From positions 310,001 through 374,000 of the forward strand of contig WLXD01000001.1 in NCBI GenBank assembly GCA_012103255.1: 64,000 nucleotides of DNA. Reading direction: 5' to 3'. The notes below the pieces were generated by a model. That model saw only the letters and a program-made list of their open reading frames with translations. It did not search any database and had not been told where the DNA came from. Positions 32,085-41,065 of the stretch are shown piece after piece. The translations under genes were made by a program, and so were the position numbers. The stretch comes from Acidobacteriota bacterium (GTDB taxonomy: Bacteria; Acidobacteriota; UBA890; WLXD01). The stretch's first letter is position 1, and each line of letters begins with the position of its first letter.

Positions 32085-32810
32085 GTGGCCGACCGTCGTC
32101 GTTTCGCCACGACGCGCTGGAGCCTTGTGCTGGCAGCCGGTCGACCGGAACAACCAGAAGCTGCGCGGGCGCTCGAAGAGCTATGCGCGCAGTACTGGCA
32201 CCCGGTGTACGCGTACGCCCGCCGACGGGGCAACAGCGCGGAGGACGCTCGCGACCTCACGCAGGGGTTCTTCGCCGACATGCTCGAGAAGGGGAGCCTG
32301 GTTCGCGCAGACCCACAACGGGGTCGTTTTCGCACCTTCCTCCTCGCCGCCATGAAGAACCACGTCGCGGGTCAGTGGCGGCGCGGACAGGCGCTGAAAC
32401 GTGGCGGCGGCTTCGAGTTGCTTCAACTCGACTTTGATTCCGGGGAAATCAGCTACCAGGCCACTTCCGCGAACGAACTCAGCCCGGAGGCCGCGTACGA
32501 CAGGCGCTGGGCTCTGGACATCTTGGATCAGGCGCTCAAGGAACTCCGCGACGAGTACCGCCAGACGGGCAACGAGGACGTCTTCGACGCTCTCGCGCCG
32601 AGTGTGGCGGCCGACCCCGGCGCGCTGCCCTACGCCGATCTGGCCAAACAGCTGGAGCGTAGCCAGGGCGCTCTCCGGACCGCGGCCTCGCGACTGCGCG
32701 CCCGGTGGCGGGAACGTGTTGTGCGCCTGGTGACTGAAACGGTTGATACGCCGGCCGACCTCGAAGATGAACTCCGGGCTCTAATCGACGCACTCGACGG
32801 CAGCCTGTAA
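32085..32810 (+). CDS. Sigma-70-like ECF factor of the kinase-associated type
   Basis: 241 residues. Starts with the FATTRWSLVLAAG motif of ECF sigma factors commonly found beside Ser/Thr kinases in Planctomycetes and Acidobacteriota. Region 2 is LCAQYWHPVYAYARRRG ... ARDLTQGFF, and region 4 is the C-terminal helix-turn-helix (LERSQGALRTAASRLRARW). The start is GTG, five bases after the HIT gene. A kinase is encoded 1.2 kb downstream in the same direction. Confidence 0.8.
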   Translation: MADRRRFATTRWSLVLAAGRPEQPEAARALEELCAQYWHPVYAYARRRGNSAEDARDLTQGFFADMLEKGSLVRADPQRGRFRTFLLAAMKNHVAGQWRRGQALKRGGGFELLQLDFDSGEISYQATSANELSPEAAYDRRWALDILDQALKELRDEYRQTGNEDVFDALAPSVAADPGALPYADLAKQLERSQGALRTAASRLRARWRERVVRLVTETVDTPADLEDELRALIDALDGSL

Positions 32811-32903
32811 CAGCGGCGACCGCTCTGCATAGAACCGGGTAGAGATTCATCTGCTCCGGTCGCGGCTCGATCCGGGAACGGCAGCAGGCCACCCGGAGTC
32901 CTC

Positions 32904-34052
32904 ATGCAGAACGCCGACCGATTGGTCTTCCTCGACAACCTCAGGACATTTCTGGTCTTCCTGGTCATCGTCATTCACGCCGGTGCCGTGTACGAAAGTA
33001 GCGGTATCTTCGGACTCTTCTGGATCGTCGACGATCCGAGTACCAGCGATCTCCCGGGGCTCGTGAACCTCGTTCTCGACATCTTCGTGATGGCGACGAT
33101 CTTCTTCATTTCCGGCTATGTGACACCGGGATCGGTGGATCGACACGGTACGAAACGCTACCTCGTGGCCCGTATGCGACGGATCCTCATACCGTGGGCA
33201 CTCGCGGCCGCCACGTTGATACCGCTCTACAAGGTCGTCTTCCTCTACTCCCGCGGAATGCCGCAGGAGCACTGGACGTCGTACTTCCACTTCACCAACG
33301 GCTTCGTTTCGATGAACTGGCTCTGGTACCTGCCGGTTCTGTTCGTCTTCGACTGCCTCTACGTGGTTCTGCGCCACGCAGGAGTGTCCCTCGGGGGTCT
33401 CCGGGTTCGAAACGCCGTTGGCATCGTCCTGGTAGTCGGATTCGCGTACAGCTGGACGATGAGCCTGACCGAGTCGACCGGCTGGACCAAGACAGCACTC
33501 ATCGACTTCCAGAACGAGCGTCTCCTCATCTACTTTCTCTACTTCGCACTCGGCGCGCTTTGTTACCGGCAGCGCGCCTTCGACGGGGCGCCAAGTCGCT
33601 GGGGTTTCGCCATCGCCTCCGCAACAGCCTGGGTTCCCGTAGTTCTGTACGGAGCGCTGGTGATCAATCTGCTTCTCGATACGGGTAGCTACGTGGTCTC
33701 GGCGCGTGGAGACGTCGTCATGCTTTGGATTGCGTTTCATCTGGCGCTCGGGAGCCTGGTGTTCCTGAGTCTCGATATCGCCCGGCGATGGTTCGATCGT
33801 CCCCGGCCGCTTGGGAAGCTTCTCGCCCCGCACGCGTACGGCGTCTATGTCGTGCACATGGCGGTGCTGGCAGGGCCCGCGGTGTTGTTGTTGAACACGG
33901 CAATCCCAGCGATCCTCAAGTACTCTCTGCTGGTCGTGGTCACCTACACGGGCAGCGTCGTCGTATCCCTGCTGCTACGGCGATTTGCCAGCCGTCTCCC
34001 GGCGCGCCCAACGCCACGGATGGCTACGGCGTCGCCTGATCACGGGGCATAG
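32904..34052 (+). CDS. Acyltransferase family 3 membrane protein
   Basis: 382 residues with about ten TM helices. The first one begins RLVFLDNLRTFLVFLVIVIHAG, with the conserved His of the OafA/MdoC acyltransferase family, and RMRRILIPWA follows helix 3. It likely acetylates or succinylates a sugar or lipid at the membrane. No SGNH domain is fused. The kinase gene begins five bases after the stop. Confidence 0.85.
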   Translation: MQNADRLVFLDNLRTFLVFLVIVIHAGAVYESSGIFGLFWIVDDPSTSDLPGLVNLVLDIFVMATIFFISGYVTPGSVDRHGTKRYLVARMRRILIPWALAAATLIPLYKVVFLYSRGMPQEHWTSYFHFTNGFVSMNWLWYLPVLFVFDCLYVVLRHAGVSLGGLRVRNAVGIVLVVGFAYSWTMSLTESTGWTKTALIDFQNERLLIYFLYFALGALCYRQRAFDGAPSRWGFAIASATAWVPVVLYGALVINLLLDTGSYVVSARGDVVMLWIAFHLALGSLVFLSLDIARRWFDRPRPLGKLLAPHAYGVYVVHMAVLAGPAVLLLNTAIPAILKYSLLVVVTYTGSVVVSLLLRRFASRLPARPTPRMATASPDHGA

Positions 34053-34056
34053 AGCG

Positions 34057-35538
34057 ATGGACGATCTAGAGCTCGGAGACACCAGCGAGAGTCGTCAGTC
34101 GGAGTGCCCGAATTGCGAGGCAGCAATTCCTCCAGATGCGCCGGCGGGCCTTTGCCCTCAATGCGCACTACGCGCCGGGCTGGCTGAGACACGCGGCGCA
34201 GACGCCGACCGTGGCCCGCGGCCGGGGATCGACGTTGTGGACCTGGCGGCACGGCTGCCCGAGCTGGAAGGGTTCACGTGTATCGGCCGCGGCGGCATGG
34301 GCGCCGTGTTCCGGGCTCGCCACACTCGACTGAATCGCGATGTCGCGGTCAAGGTCCTCGACCCCAGTCTCCGGGCGTCGACTTCGTTCGCAGCACGTTT
34401 CGAGCGCGAAGCTCAGGCGATGGCACAGCTGGCGCACCCGAACATCGTGTCCGTTCACGACTTCGGACACCGGGACGATCTGCACTACCTGGTGATGGAG
34501 TTCGTTGACGGCGTGACCTTGCGCCAGACCATCGACTCCGGTGGCATGCGCCCTGCGGAGGCTCTCGCCGTGATCCCGCGCATCTGCGAAGCCCTCCAGT
34601 ACGCCCATGACCGCGGCGTAGTGCACCGAGACATCAAGCCAGAGAACATCCTGATCAGTCGGTCGGGAAAGGTGAAGATCGTCGACTTCGGGCTTGCCAA
34701 GCTGGTTGCCGGCGACGTGAACGTTCGTCTGACCGGCTCGCGGCAGGTCATGGGCACGCCCAGCTACATGGCACCGGAGCAGATCGAACATCCAGACACC
34801 GTCGACTCGCGGGCCGACATCTTCGCGCTCGGAGTCGTCTTCTATGAGTTGCTCACTGGCGAGCTCCCGATCGGGCGTTTCCCGCCACCTTCTCGCCATG
34901 CCTCGGTTGATGGCCGTCTCGACGAGGTGGTGCTGCGCGCCCTCGAGAAGGAACCGGAACTCAGGTACCAGCACGCAAGCGAGATGCAGGCTGACGTGGA
35001 GTGCGTCTCCGACGCAGAACCCGATACGACGCGACCGGCACCAGCACCCGCCTCGCCGGCGACGGAGAGCGTGGCCCGCTCCGACTTTGAATACCGGTCA
35101 CGGGCCACGGCGCTCGGGATTCCACTGGTTCACATCGCGTCGAGCCGCGACCCGGAGGGAAAGCGGATGCGCGTGGCCTCCGGCGTGATCGCGATCGGTG
35201 ACATCGCCATCGGGGTCGTTGCCATCGGTGCGTTCGGTTTTGGCGGCATCGTGATTTCGCCGCTGGCTATCGGCCTCATGAGTTTCGGTGGTGCGGTATT
35301 CGGTGCTCTGACTGCTCTCGGTGGTGTGGCCTTTGGTGGCTTCGCGGTGGGCGGCTTCGCAGCAGGGCTGTTCGGCGCGCGCGGCGCCGCTGCCTTTAGC
35401 GCGTGGGATAGAACATCCGAGGCAGTTGCACAGGTCACGGTCTATGGCTGGCTCGCGATGACGATCGGCTTCACGATCGCCACGGTCGCTGCTGGCTATG
35501 CGTGGATTTCCGCAACCCGCGCACGCTCCGAGGATTAG
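34057..35538 (+). CDS. Serine/threonine protein kinase with N-terminal zinc ribbon and C-terminal repeats
   Basis: 493 residues. A CxxC-x12-CxxC zinc ribbon (C17, C20, C33, C36) precedes a complete Hanks kinase: GRGGMGAVF, K99, HRDIKPEN (D192) and DFG (D210). A Pro/Ala linker follows, then residues about 378-450 form repeats of the AIGxxAxG type (for instance GVIAIGDIAIGVVAIGAFGF), and the protein ends in a TM helix near 462-485. The repeats could be a membrane-embedded or beta-helical sensor. Confidence 0.88.
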   Translation: MDDLELGDTSESRQSECPNCEAAIPPDAPAGLCPQCALRAGLAETRGADADRGPRPGIDVVDLAARLPELEGFTCIGRGGMGAVFRARHTRLNRDVAVKVLDPSLRASTSFAARFEREAQAMAQLAHPNIVSVHDFGHRDDLHYLVMEFVDGVTLRQTIDSGGMRPAEALAVIPRICEALQYAHDRGVVHRDIKPENILISRSGKVKIVDFGLAKLVAGDVNVRLTGSRQVMGTPSYMAPEQIEHPDTVDSRADIFALGVVFYELLTGELPIGRFPPPSRHASVDGRLDEVVLRALEKEPELRYQHASEMQADVECVSDAEPDTTRPAPAPASPATESVARSDFEYRSRATALGIPLVHIASSRDPEGKRMRVASGVIAIGDIAIGVVAIGAFGFGGIVISPLAIGLMSFGGAVFGALTALGGVAFGGFAVGGFAAGLFGARGAAAFSAWDRTSEAVAQVTVYGWLAMTIGFTIATVAAGYAWISATRARSED

Positions 35539-35616
35539 TCCCTTCCAAGCGGGGTGCTCGGGCTGTGAGTACACTCTGCGGAGGTAGCCCTCGACAACAA
35601 ACATTGGTGGTACCAG

Positions 35617-36363
35617 GTGATCCGAACCGAGACAGCAGATGGCGTCCGTATCGTTCGCATGGAGTTCGGCGCCGCCAATGCGCTCGGACCCACCTCGATC
35701 GCCGCTCTCGTAGCCGAGCTGAAACGTGAGCAGGTTCCTACGGTGCTCACTGGTGAGGGCTCCGTCTTCTCGGCCGGTCTGAACCTCGTGGAACTCGAAC
35801 CGCTCGACCGCGAGACGTTTCCGAAGTTCGTTGAGGACTTCACGGTGCTCATGACCCTTGCGCTCACCGCCCGCTATCCGCTGATCGCCGCCGTGAACGG
35901 ACACGCCGTGGCGGGTGGCTGCGTGCTCGCGATGGCCTGCGATCACCGGATCGGAGTCGACGGAGCGTTCAAGATCGGCATGAACGAGATGGCTATTGGC
36001 CTGACGCTGCCGGCCATCGTTACCGAGATCCTCCGCGGCAAGCTCACGCCAGACAAGGCGCGCACGGTGATTCTCGGCGGAGCGCTCTACGCTCCAAGCG
36101 ATGCCGTGAATGAGGGGCTCCTCGACGAGGTCGAGCCTGATGCGGAATCCGCGCTCAACCGCGCAGTGGCCTTCGCGGGGAGTCTCGCCCAGGCGCCCGC
36201 AGAGTTCGCCTCGATGAAGGGAAGCCTCGTTGCCCCGATCACGGAGCGACTCCAGCACACGCGCGAACCTATGGACATCCGATTTGTCGAGTCCTGGTTC
36301 CGCGAACCTGCGCTATCGCTCCGCCGAAACATCGTCGCCAAGCTCACGAGCAAGGGCGACTGA
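35617..36363 (+). CDS. Enoyl-CoA hydratase/isomerase (crotonase) family protein
   Basis: 248 residues. Crotonase fold with oxyanion-hole segments GSVFSAGLNL and NGHAVAGGCVLAMACDHRIG, and an acidic residue in GMNEMAIG. The start is GTG at 35617; an ATG at 35659 would remove the first strand. The 3' end overlaps the convergent comF-like gene by 51 bases. The substrate is not determinable. Confidence 0.85.
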   Translation: MIRTETADGVRIVRMEFGAANALGPTSIAALVAELKREQVPTVLTGEGSVFSAGLNLVELEPLDRETFPKFVEDFTVLMTLALTARYPLIAAVNGHAVAGGCVLAMACDHRIGVDGAFKIGMNEMAIGLTLPAIVTEILRGKLTPDKARTVILGGALYAPSDAVNEGLLDEVEPDAESALNRAVAFAGSLAQAPAEFASMKGSLVAPITERLQHTREPMDIRFVESWFREPALSLRRNIVAKLTSKGD

Positions 36364-37026
36364 GCCGGGCAGCACCGCGGCGACCGCGGCCAGCGTGACC
36401 GCACGCACCCCGACTCTGAGCAAGGCGTCACGAGCCGCCTTCAGCGTGGCACCGGTGGTAGCGACATCGTCAACGACGACCACTCGCGCTCCGGCCAGGG
36501 CTTCACGATACCGCCAGCGCACCGCGAAGGCGTTGCGGACATTCGCACCGCGCGCTTCGCTGCCCAGGCCAACCTGAGATGTCGTCGGTCGGCGACGGCG
36601 CAGAACACGGCGTGCCCTGAACCCGGGTCTTGCACGCGCCGCGACAAGCGCCAGCGCTGCAGCCTGGTCGTGGCCTCGCACCCAGCGCCGCCGCCAGTGC
36701 AGGGGGACCGGCACTAGCCAGACCCGGCCGGCGGGGACATTGCCGAGGGCGAATCCCAACGCTTCGCCGAGCGGCCTCGCGAGCGGCGTGTTGCCGCGGA
36801 ACTTGAGTTCGTGGAGGGCGTGACGAACGGCGCCAGAGAACACGTGTGGCGTCGTCACCCGCACGTCGCCGATCAGGTGGGTTTCGGCGGCGCGGAATGT
36901 GAGCCGAGCGTCGCAGGGCTCGCAAAACATCGCGTGTCGCGCACCCGGATCCGTCGCTTCTCCGCAAAGGGCACACCTGAGCGGCAGCAGGCGACAGAGA
37001 CCACGGGCTGCGTATTGAGTCCACAT
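36313..37026 (-). CDS. ComF family phosphoribosyltransferase
   Basis: 237 residues. N-terminal Cys-rich zinc part (CALCGEATD ... CEPC), and a C-terminal PRTase motif VVVVDDVATTGATL. ComF proteins assist DNA uptake and recombination steps of transformation. DprA is encoded in the same window at 47.6 kb. Confidence 0.88.
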   Translation of the reverse strand: MWTQYAARGLCRLLPLRCALCGEATDPGARHAMFCEPCDARLTFRAAETHLIGDVRVTTPHVFSGAVRHALHELKFRGNTPLARPLGEALGFALGNVPAGRVWLVPVPLHWRRRWVRGHDQAAALALVAARARPGFRARRVLRRRRPTTSQVGLGSEARGANVRNAFAVRWRYREALAGARVVVVDDVATTGATLKAARDALLRVGVRAVTLAAVAAVLPGSVALARELGDDVSAER

Positions 37027-37089
37027 GGGTGGACTCTGACGGCCACCGCGCCCCGGATGTCTCTCGGTTGTCCAGGTTGAGCGGCCGGC

Positions 37090-37452
37090 CTACGCGTTGC
37101 GCCGGGCGAGCTCTTCCTTCTCTTTCTGGCACGCGATGCAGAGGGGCGCCCAGGGAAGCGCCTTCAATCGCGCCTCCGAGATCTTCTCGCCACACTCTTC
37201 ACATTCGCCGTAGGAACCGTCTTCGAGGCGAGCAAGCCCCTCATCGATCCCGGCCAACTCGGCACGGTCATGCTCCGACAGGCTGTAGTTGAACTCCTGG
37301 TTCCAGAGTTCGGTCGCTGTATCGGCCAGGTCCAGCGGGCCGTCGTCGTCACCACGACGCACTTCCGCCTGGTCCTGCTTGAGCGCCTTCACCAGCTCGC
37401 GTCGCCGTTCGAGCAACTGCTTCTGGATCTTCTTCTTCTGGGCAGCTCTCAT
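37090..37452 (-). CDS. DksA/TraR family zinc-finger protein
   Basis: 120 residues: coiled-coil hairpin with an acidic turn (DLADTATELWNQEF), then the C4 zinc finger CEECGEKI ... CIAC. Such proteins enter the RNA polymerase secondary channel and modulate initiation. GAGAAG precedes the ATG. Confidence 0.88.
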   Translation of the reverse strand: MRAAQKKKIQKQLLERRRELVKALKQDQAEVRRGDDDGPLDLADTATELWNQEFNYSLSEHDRAELAGIDEGLARLEDGSYGECEECGEKISEARLKALPWAPLCIACQKEKEELARRNA

Positions 37453-37480
37453 CGTCTTCTCACAGTATTCAAAATCTTCT

Positions 37481-37960
37481 TCAACGGTCGTACGGATGAC
37501 CGTGGATTATCGTCAAAGCGCGGTAGACCTGTTCGACTAGCACCAAGCGCGCCATGTCGTGGGGCAGCGTGAAACTCGACATCCCCAGGAGCCGGTCTGC
37601 TCGTTTTTGGACCGCATAGGATAATCCATCGGGCCCGCCCACCACAAACACCGGTGTGCGACCGTCATCCTGCAGCTGACGGCGCACCAGTTTGGCGAAA
37701 TCCCCAGTGTTGAGGGGCTTTCCGGCGGGGTGGAGCGCGCAGAGCCAGAACGGATCCAGATCCTTGAGTCGCTTGAGAATGCCCTCACCCTCGCGCTCAA
37801 CCCGATGTTCTTGCGAGTAGCGGCCACTGCGCGGCTCTTCCGGCGTGATGACAACACGACACTTCTGGTAGCGACCGATGCGTCCGAGATAGTCGTCCAT
37901 CCCGTCGCGGGCGTAGGCCGCCGATGTCTTGCCGGGCCAGCAGAACGCGAGGTCGGTCAC
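37481..37960 (-). CDS. rlmH: 23S rRNA pseudouridine1915 N3-methyltransferase
   Basis: 159 residues of the SPOUT (trefoil-knot) class. VVGGPDGLSYAV and the C-terminal LPHDMARLVLVEQVYRA are diagnostic. It methylates m3-pseudouridine 1915 in helix 69. The start is GTG, overlapping the end of rsfS by GTGA. Confidence 0.95.
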   Translation of the reverse strand: MTDLAFCWPGKTSAAYARDGMDDYLGRIGRYQKCRVVITPEEPRSGRYSQEHRVEREGEGILKRLKDLDPFWLCALHPAGKPLNTGDFAKLVRRQLQDDGRTPVFVVGGPDGLSYAVQKRADRLLGMSSFTLPHDMARLVLVEQVYRALTIIHGHPYDR

Positions 37961-38424
37961 GCTTCGGGTGCGATCTCGTCAGGCGCTGCTTCCACGGGCT
38001 CAGGCTCAGCCACGGGCGGCTCCGGGGCAGCCGGCTCGGCACTCCACTCGAGCAACGGCGCGTCGCGCCAGAGTCGCTCGAGCTGATAGAAGCCGCGGGC
38101 CTCTTCGGTGAAGACATGTACGAGGAGGTCGAAGTAGTCCAGCAGGACCCAGGCCCCTTCCGCGCGGCCCTCGATGAGCGTCGGCTTGGCGCCTTGTGCA
38201 CGTCGATTCTTCTCCACCGCATCGACCAGCGCTCGGACGTGCGGGTTGCTGCGTCCGCTGGCCACCAACATGAAATCGGTGAACCCGGACACCTCGCGCA
38301 TGTCGAGTATGACGATCGACTCGGCCTTGCCCTCGTCCAGCACCTTGGCGATCTCCCGAATGATTTCCGGGATCTCCATCGTCGGCGGCGGGCCGCTGCT
38401 GTCTGCTACTTCCGTTTCGACCAT
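37957..38424 (-). CDS. rsfS: Ribosome silencing factor RsfS
   Basis: 155 residues. IVILDMREVSGFTDFMLVASG and GAWVLLDYFDLLVHVF are characteristic of RsfS, which binds L14 and blocks subunit joining in starvation. A Pro/Glu/Ala-rich tail of about 27 residues extends past the domain. The ATG at 38424 overlaps the nadD stop as TGATG. Confidence 0.94.
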   Translation of the reverse strand: MVETEVADSSGPPPTMEIPEIIREIAKVLDEGKAESIVILDMREVSGFTDFMLVASGRSNPHVRALVDAVEKNRRAQGAKPTLIEGRAEGAWVLLDYFDLLVHVFTEEARGFYQLERLWRDAPLLEWSAEPAAPEPPVAEPEPVEAAPDEIAPEA

Positions 38425-39104
38425 CACGAGGCGACCTCAGCGGCGGCCTCGCGATAAAGGCCGTGCGACTGTATGTAGCGCTCGACCTCGGGCGTCACGC
38501 GATACCGAATTCCAAGATCCTTGCGCACGCGCCCGCGCAGCTCGGTGGAAGACAGCGCGAAATAGACAGCGTCCGAAAGGTAGATCTGTAGCGCGCTACC
38601 AAGTTGAGCAGGTGCTTGGCCGCCACTCACGTCCACGACTCGGTCGCGGCAGGACTCCGGCAACACGTCGCGGAGTTGCTCGGGGTTGCTCCCCGGACGC
38701 GACACGACGATGAAGTGACAGCTGTCCAGGAGCTCTTCGGGCTGGTGCCACGAGTCAATCTGCAGGAGGGAGTCGAGCCCAGCGACGAAGAACAGGTCGA
38801 CGTCTGGACCATAGTCCGCCGCAAGCGTCTTCACCGTATCGATGCTGTAGCTCTTGCCCGGCCGATTGACTTCGATCGGCACCGGGGTGAAGGCAGGATT
38901 GTGCAGCGTGGCCGCAACCACCATCGCGTACCGGTGCGTGGCCGTCGTCAGATCTTCGCGGTCCTTGTGTGGCGGCTGATTACTCGGCACAAACAGCACC
39001 TCGTCCAGCTCGAACTGCTCGCGGATAGTCTCCGCGAGGAGCAAGTGTCCCAGGTGGGGCGGATCGAACGTTCCGCCAAAGATGCCTACACGCTTCGATG
39101 CCAC
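38424..39104 (-). CDS. nadD: Nicotinate-nucleotide adenylyltransferase
   Basis: 226 residues. FGGTFDPPHLGHL is the nucleotidyltransferase HxGH motif and SSTELR the second conserved site. It makes nicotinic acid adenine dinucleotide in NAD synthesis. GTG start with GGAGG upstream. obgE is 45 bases upstream. Confidence 0.95.
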   Translation of the reverse strand: MASKRVGIFGGTFDPPHLGHLLLAETIREQFELDEVLFVPSNQPPHKDREDLTTATHRYAMVVAATLHNPAFTPVPIEVNRPGKSYSIDTVKTLAADYGPDVDLFFVAGLDSLLQIDSWHQPEELLDSCHFIVVSRPGSNPEQLRDVLPESCRDRVVDVSGGQAPAQLGSALQIYLSDAVYFALSSTELRGRVRKDLGIRYRVTPEVERYIQSHGLYREAAAEVAS

Positions 39105-39149
39105 GAAAGAACCTCCGTCGTTGCCAACAATCGCCGCCGAGCGGCGCCC

Positions 39150-40157
39150 CTAGGATACCTCTGCCGCTTCACGACCACGCGCGCGGATCCACTCCACGAC
39201 AGGGCCCAGACCCTGATCATCCATCGCCGACACCTCCGCGTAGTCGATGCCTTCTTCCTCGGCGGTTGCTCTGAGAACCGCAAGGCGCTCTGCGTCGGGA
39301 TCAAGATCAACTTTGTTGGCCACCAGAATGCGCGGCCGCTCAAGTAATTCGGACTCGTACGCCTCGAGTTCGCGGCAGACTTCGCGATAGTGATCGATGG
39401 GCTCGCCCTCCAGAGTGGCCGCGTCCACCATGACCACCAACGCCTGGGTGCGCTCGATGTGCCGAAGGAAGGTAAGCCCCAACCCTTCGCCTCGGTGCGC
39501 TCCCTCGATCAAACCGGGTACATCCGCCATCACCGCGCGCTCGTACTCGCCGAGATCGAGCACGCCGAGATTCGGACTGATCGTCGTGAACGGATACGGC
39601 GCGACCTTGCCCTTGGAGCCGGTGAGCGTTCGCAGCAGCGTGGTCTTGCCTGCGTTGGGTCTCCCCACGAGGCCGATCGCGGCGATCAGTTTCAGCTCGA
39701 AGCGAAGGTTCTTCTCCTCACCCGGCAGCCCGGGCTGCGCGTGGCGCGGTGCCTGCCGGGTCGGCGTGGCGAAGCGCGCGTTGCCGCGGCCACCGATGCC
39801 GCCCACCACGGGAACTAGCTTCTCGCCTGGCTGTCCGAGGTCGGCGAGCTGCTCGTCGGTGTCCGCGTCGTACACGAGGGTGCCGGGTGGCACTGGAACC
39901 TCAACGTCGCCGCCGTTGCGCCCGTGACGCTTGTTGCTCTCGCCGGGATTCCCGTGTTCGGCCTTGAACAGCTGGTTGTCGCGGAAGTCGCCCAGATGAT
40001 TGATCGCGCGATCGCAGACGATTCGTACGCTGCCGCCATCGCCGCCGTCCCCGCCATCGGGTCCACCGAAGGGTACGTACTTCTCGCGGCGAAACGACAC
40101 AGAGCCGCGACCACCGTTGCCGGATTGCACACGGATTCTGACGATGTCGCGGAACAT
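39150..40157 (-). CDS. obgE: Obg family GTPase
   Basis: 335 residues. Glycine-rich Obg domain (GGDGGDGGSV) and G domain with GRPNAGKTTLL, DVPGLIEGA and ANKVDLD. It functions in ribosome maturation and stringent control. It follows rpmA in the conserved rplU-rpmA-obgE order. Confidence 0.96.
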   Translation of the reverse strand: MFRDIVRIRVQSGNGGRGSVSFRREKYVPFGGPDGGDGGDGGSVRIVCDRAINHLGDFRDNQLFKAEHGNPGESNKRHGRNGGDVEVPVPPGTLVYDADTDEQLADLGQPGEKLVPVVGGIGGRGNARFATPTRQAPRHAQPGLPGEEKNLRFELKLIAAIGLVGRPNAGKTTLLRTLTGSKGKVAPYPFTTISPNLGVLDLGEYERAVMADVPGLIEGAHRGEGLGLTFLRHIERTQALVVMVDAATLEGEPIDHYREVCRELEAYESELLERPRILVANKVDLDPDAERLAVLRATAEEEGIDYAEVSAMDDQGLGPVVEWIRARGREAAEVS

Positions 40158-40192
40158 CAGATCAAGCGTCCGCCAGCGGGACGCTCAGGCGT

Positions 40193-40450
40193 CTAGGCTT
40201 CCGGAAGGATCGAGACGAACTTGCCCTTCCGGCCGCGATCGCGAAACGACACGAAGCCGTCGATCTTGGCGAAGAGGGTGTCGTCCTTGCCCAGGCCAAC
40301 GTTCTCGCCCGGCTTCAGGCGCGTGCCGCGCTGCCGCACGATGATCGACCCGCCGGTGACGAACTCGCCGCCGTAGGCTTTGACGCCCAGGCGCTGCGCG
40401 TTGCTGTCACGTCCGTTGCGGCTGCTTCCCTGACCTTTCTTATGTGCCAT
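40193..40450 (-). CDS. rpmA: 50S ribosomal protein L27
   Basis: 85 residues starting [15 protein letters not shown], the peptidyl-transferase-proximal tail. It has no N-terminal extension of the Firmicutes type, so no prepeptide processing is needed. Confidence 0.97.
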   Translation of the reverse strand: MAHKKGQGSSRNGRDSNAQRLGVKAYGGEFVTGGSIIVRQRGTRLKPGENVGLGKDDTLFAKIDGFVSFRDRGRKGKFVSILPEA

Positions 40451-40453
40451 GGG

Positions 40454-40816
40454 TTACTCCTCTTCGTCCGCGGCGGCCGGAGTCGCCTTCTTGGCGGCCT
40501 TCGCCTTCGGCGCAACGATCTCGTCGATCTGCAGCGCGGTGAACGTCTGACGGTGTCCGATGCGCCGGCGGTAGCCTTTGCGGCGCTTCTTCTTGAAAGC
40601 GATGACCTTGGCGCCGCGGTCGGAGTCGACCACAGTCGCGTTGACCTTCGCGCCCTTGACGGTGGGCGTACCGACGTGGACGGCGTCCTCGGTGGTAACC
40701 ATCGCGGCGTCCATGGAGACCTTGCTGCCGACCTCGTCGTCCAGCTTCTCCACGCGCACGATGTCACCCTCGGAAACGCGGTACTGCTTACCACCGGTTT
40801 CGATAACGGCGTACAT
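40454..40816 (-). CDS. rplU: 50S ribosomal protein L21
   Basis: 120 residues, starting YAVIETGGKQYRV, with KKRRKGYRRRIGHRQ near the centre and an Ala/Lys-rich acidic tail. Three bases separate it from rpmA. Its leader holds two stable hairpins. Confidence 0.97.
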   Translation of the reverse strand: MYAVIETGGKQYRVSEGDIVRVEKLDDEVGSKVSMDAAMVTTEDAVHVGTPTVKGAKVNATVVDSDRGAKVIAFKKKRRKGYRRRIGHRQTFTALQIDEIVAPKAKAAKKATPAAADEEE

Positions 40817-40850
40817 GGATCGTGTTCCAGTTCAAAGTGGGGCGGGCAAC

Positions 40851-40915
40851 GCGCACATCCGCTATCGCGGGTGCGCGGAGAGCGCTTCTTCGGATATCCC
40901 GAGAAGTCGAAGCGC
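40851..40915 (-). promoter_or_regulatory. Two leader hairpins upstream of rplU
   Basis: Hairpin 1 (40882-40915): GCGCTTC pairs with GAAGCGC around an inner CGG/CCG stem. Hairpin 2 (40851-40876): GCGCAC/GTGCGC with inner CCGC-GATA-GCGG and a two-base bulge. They lie in the predicted 100-base leader of the rplU-rpmA-obgE transcript and may bind L21 or another regulator. Confidence 0.5.
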
Positions 40916-40923
40916 AGTCGCTT

Positions 40924-40953
40924 ATTGTAGGGGGAGGGTTGGGGACCGGGCAA
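40924..40953 (-). promoter_or_regulatory. Promoter of rplU-rpmA-obgE
   Basis: On the minus strand TTGCCC (40948-40953) and TACAAT (40924-40929) are 18 bases apart. The implied start leaves a leader of about 100 bases before the rplU ATG. Confidence 0.5.
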
Positions 40954-41065
40954 GCCACCTCAACACGAGTCCACGCTTTCTACCCAGCCGGCGCGCCAAT
41001 TGAAACCCTGGCCGTGTTTGCCGCGTCTAATGAGATATACGCCCCCAAAGCTCACAGGTGTGCCC

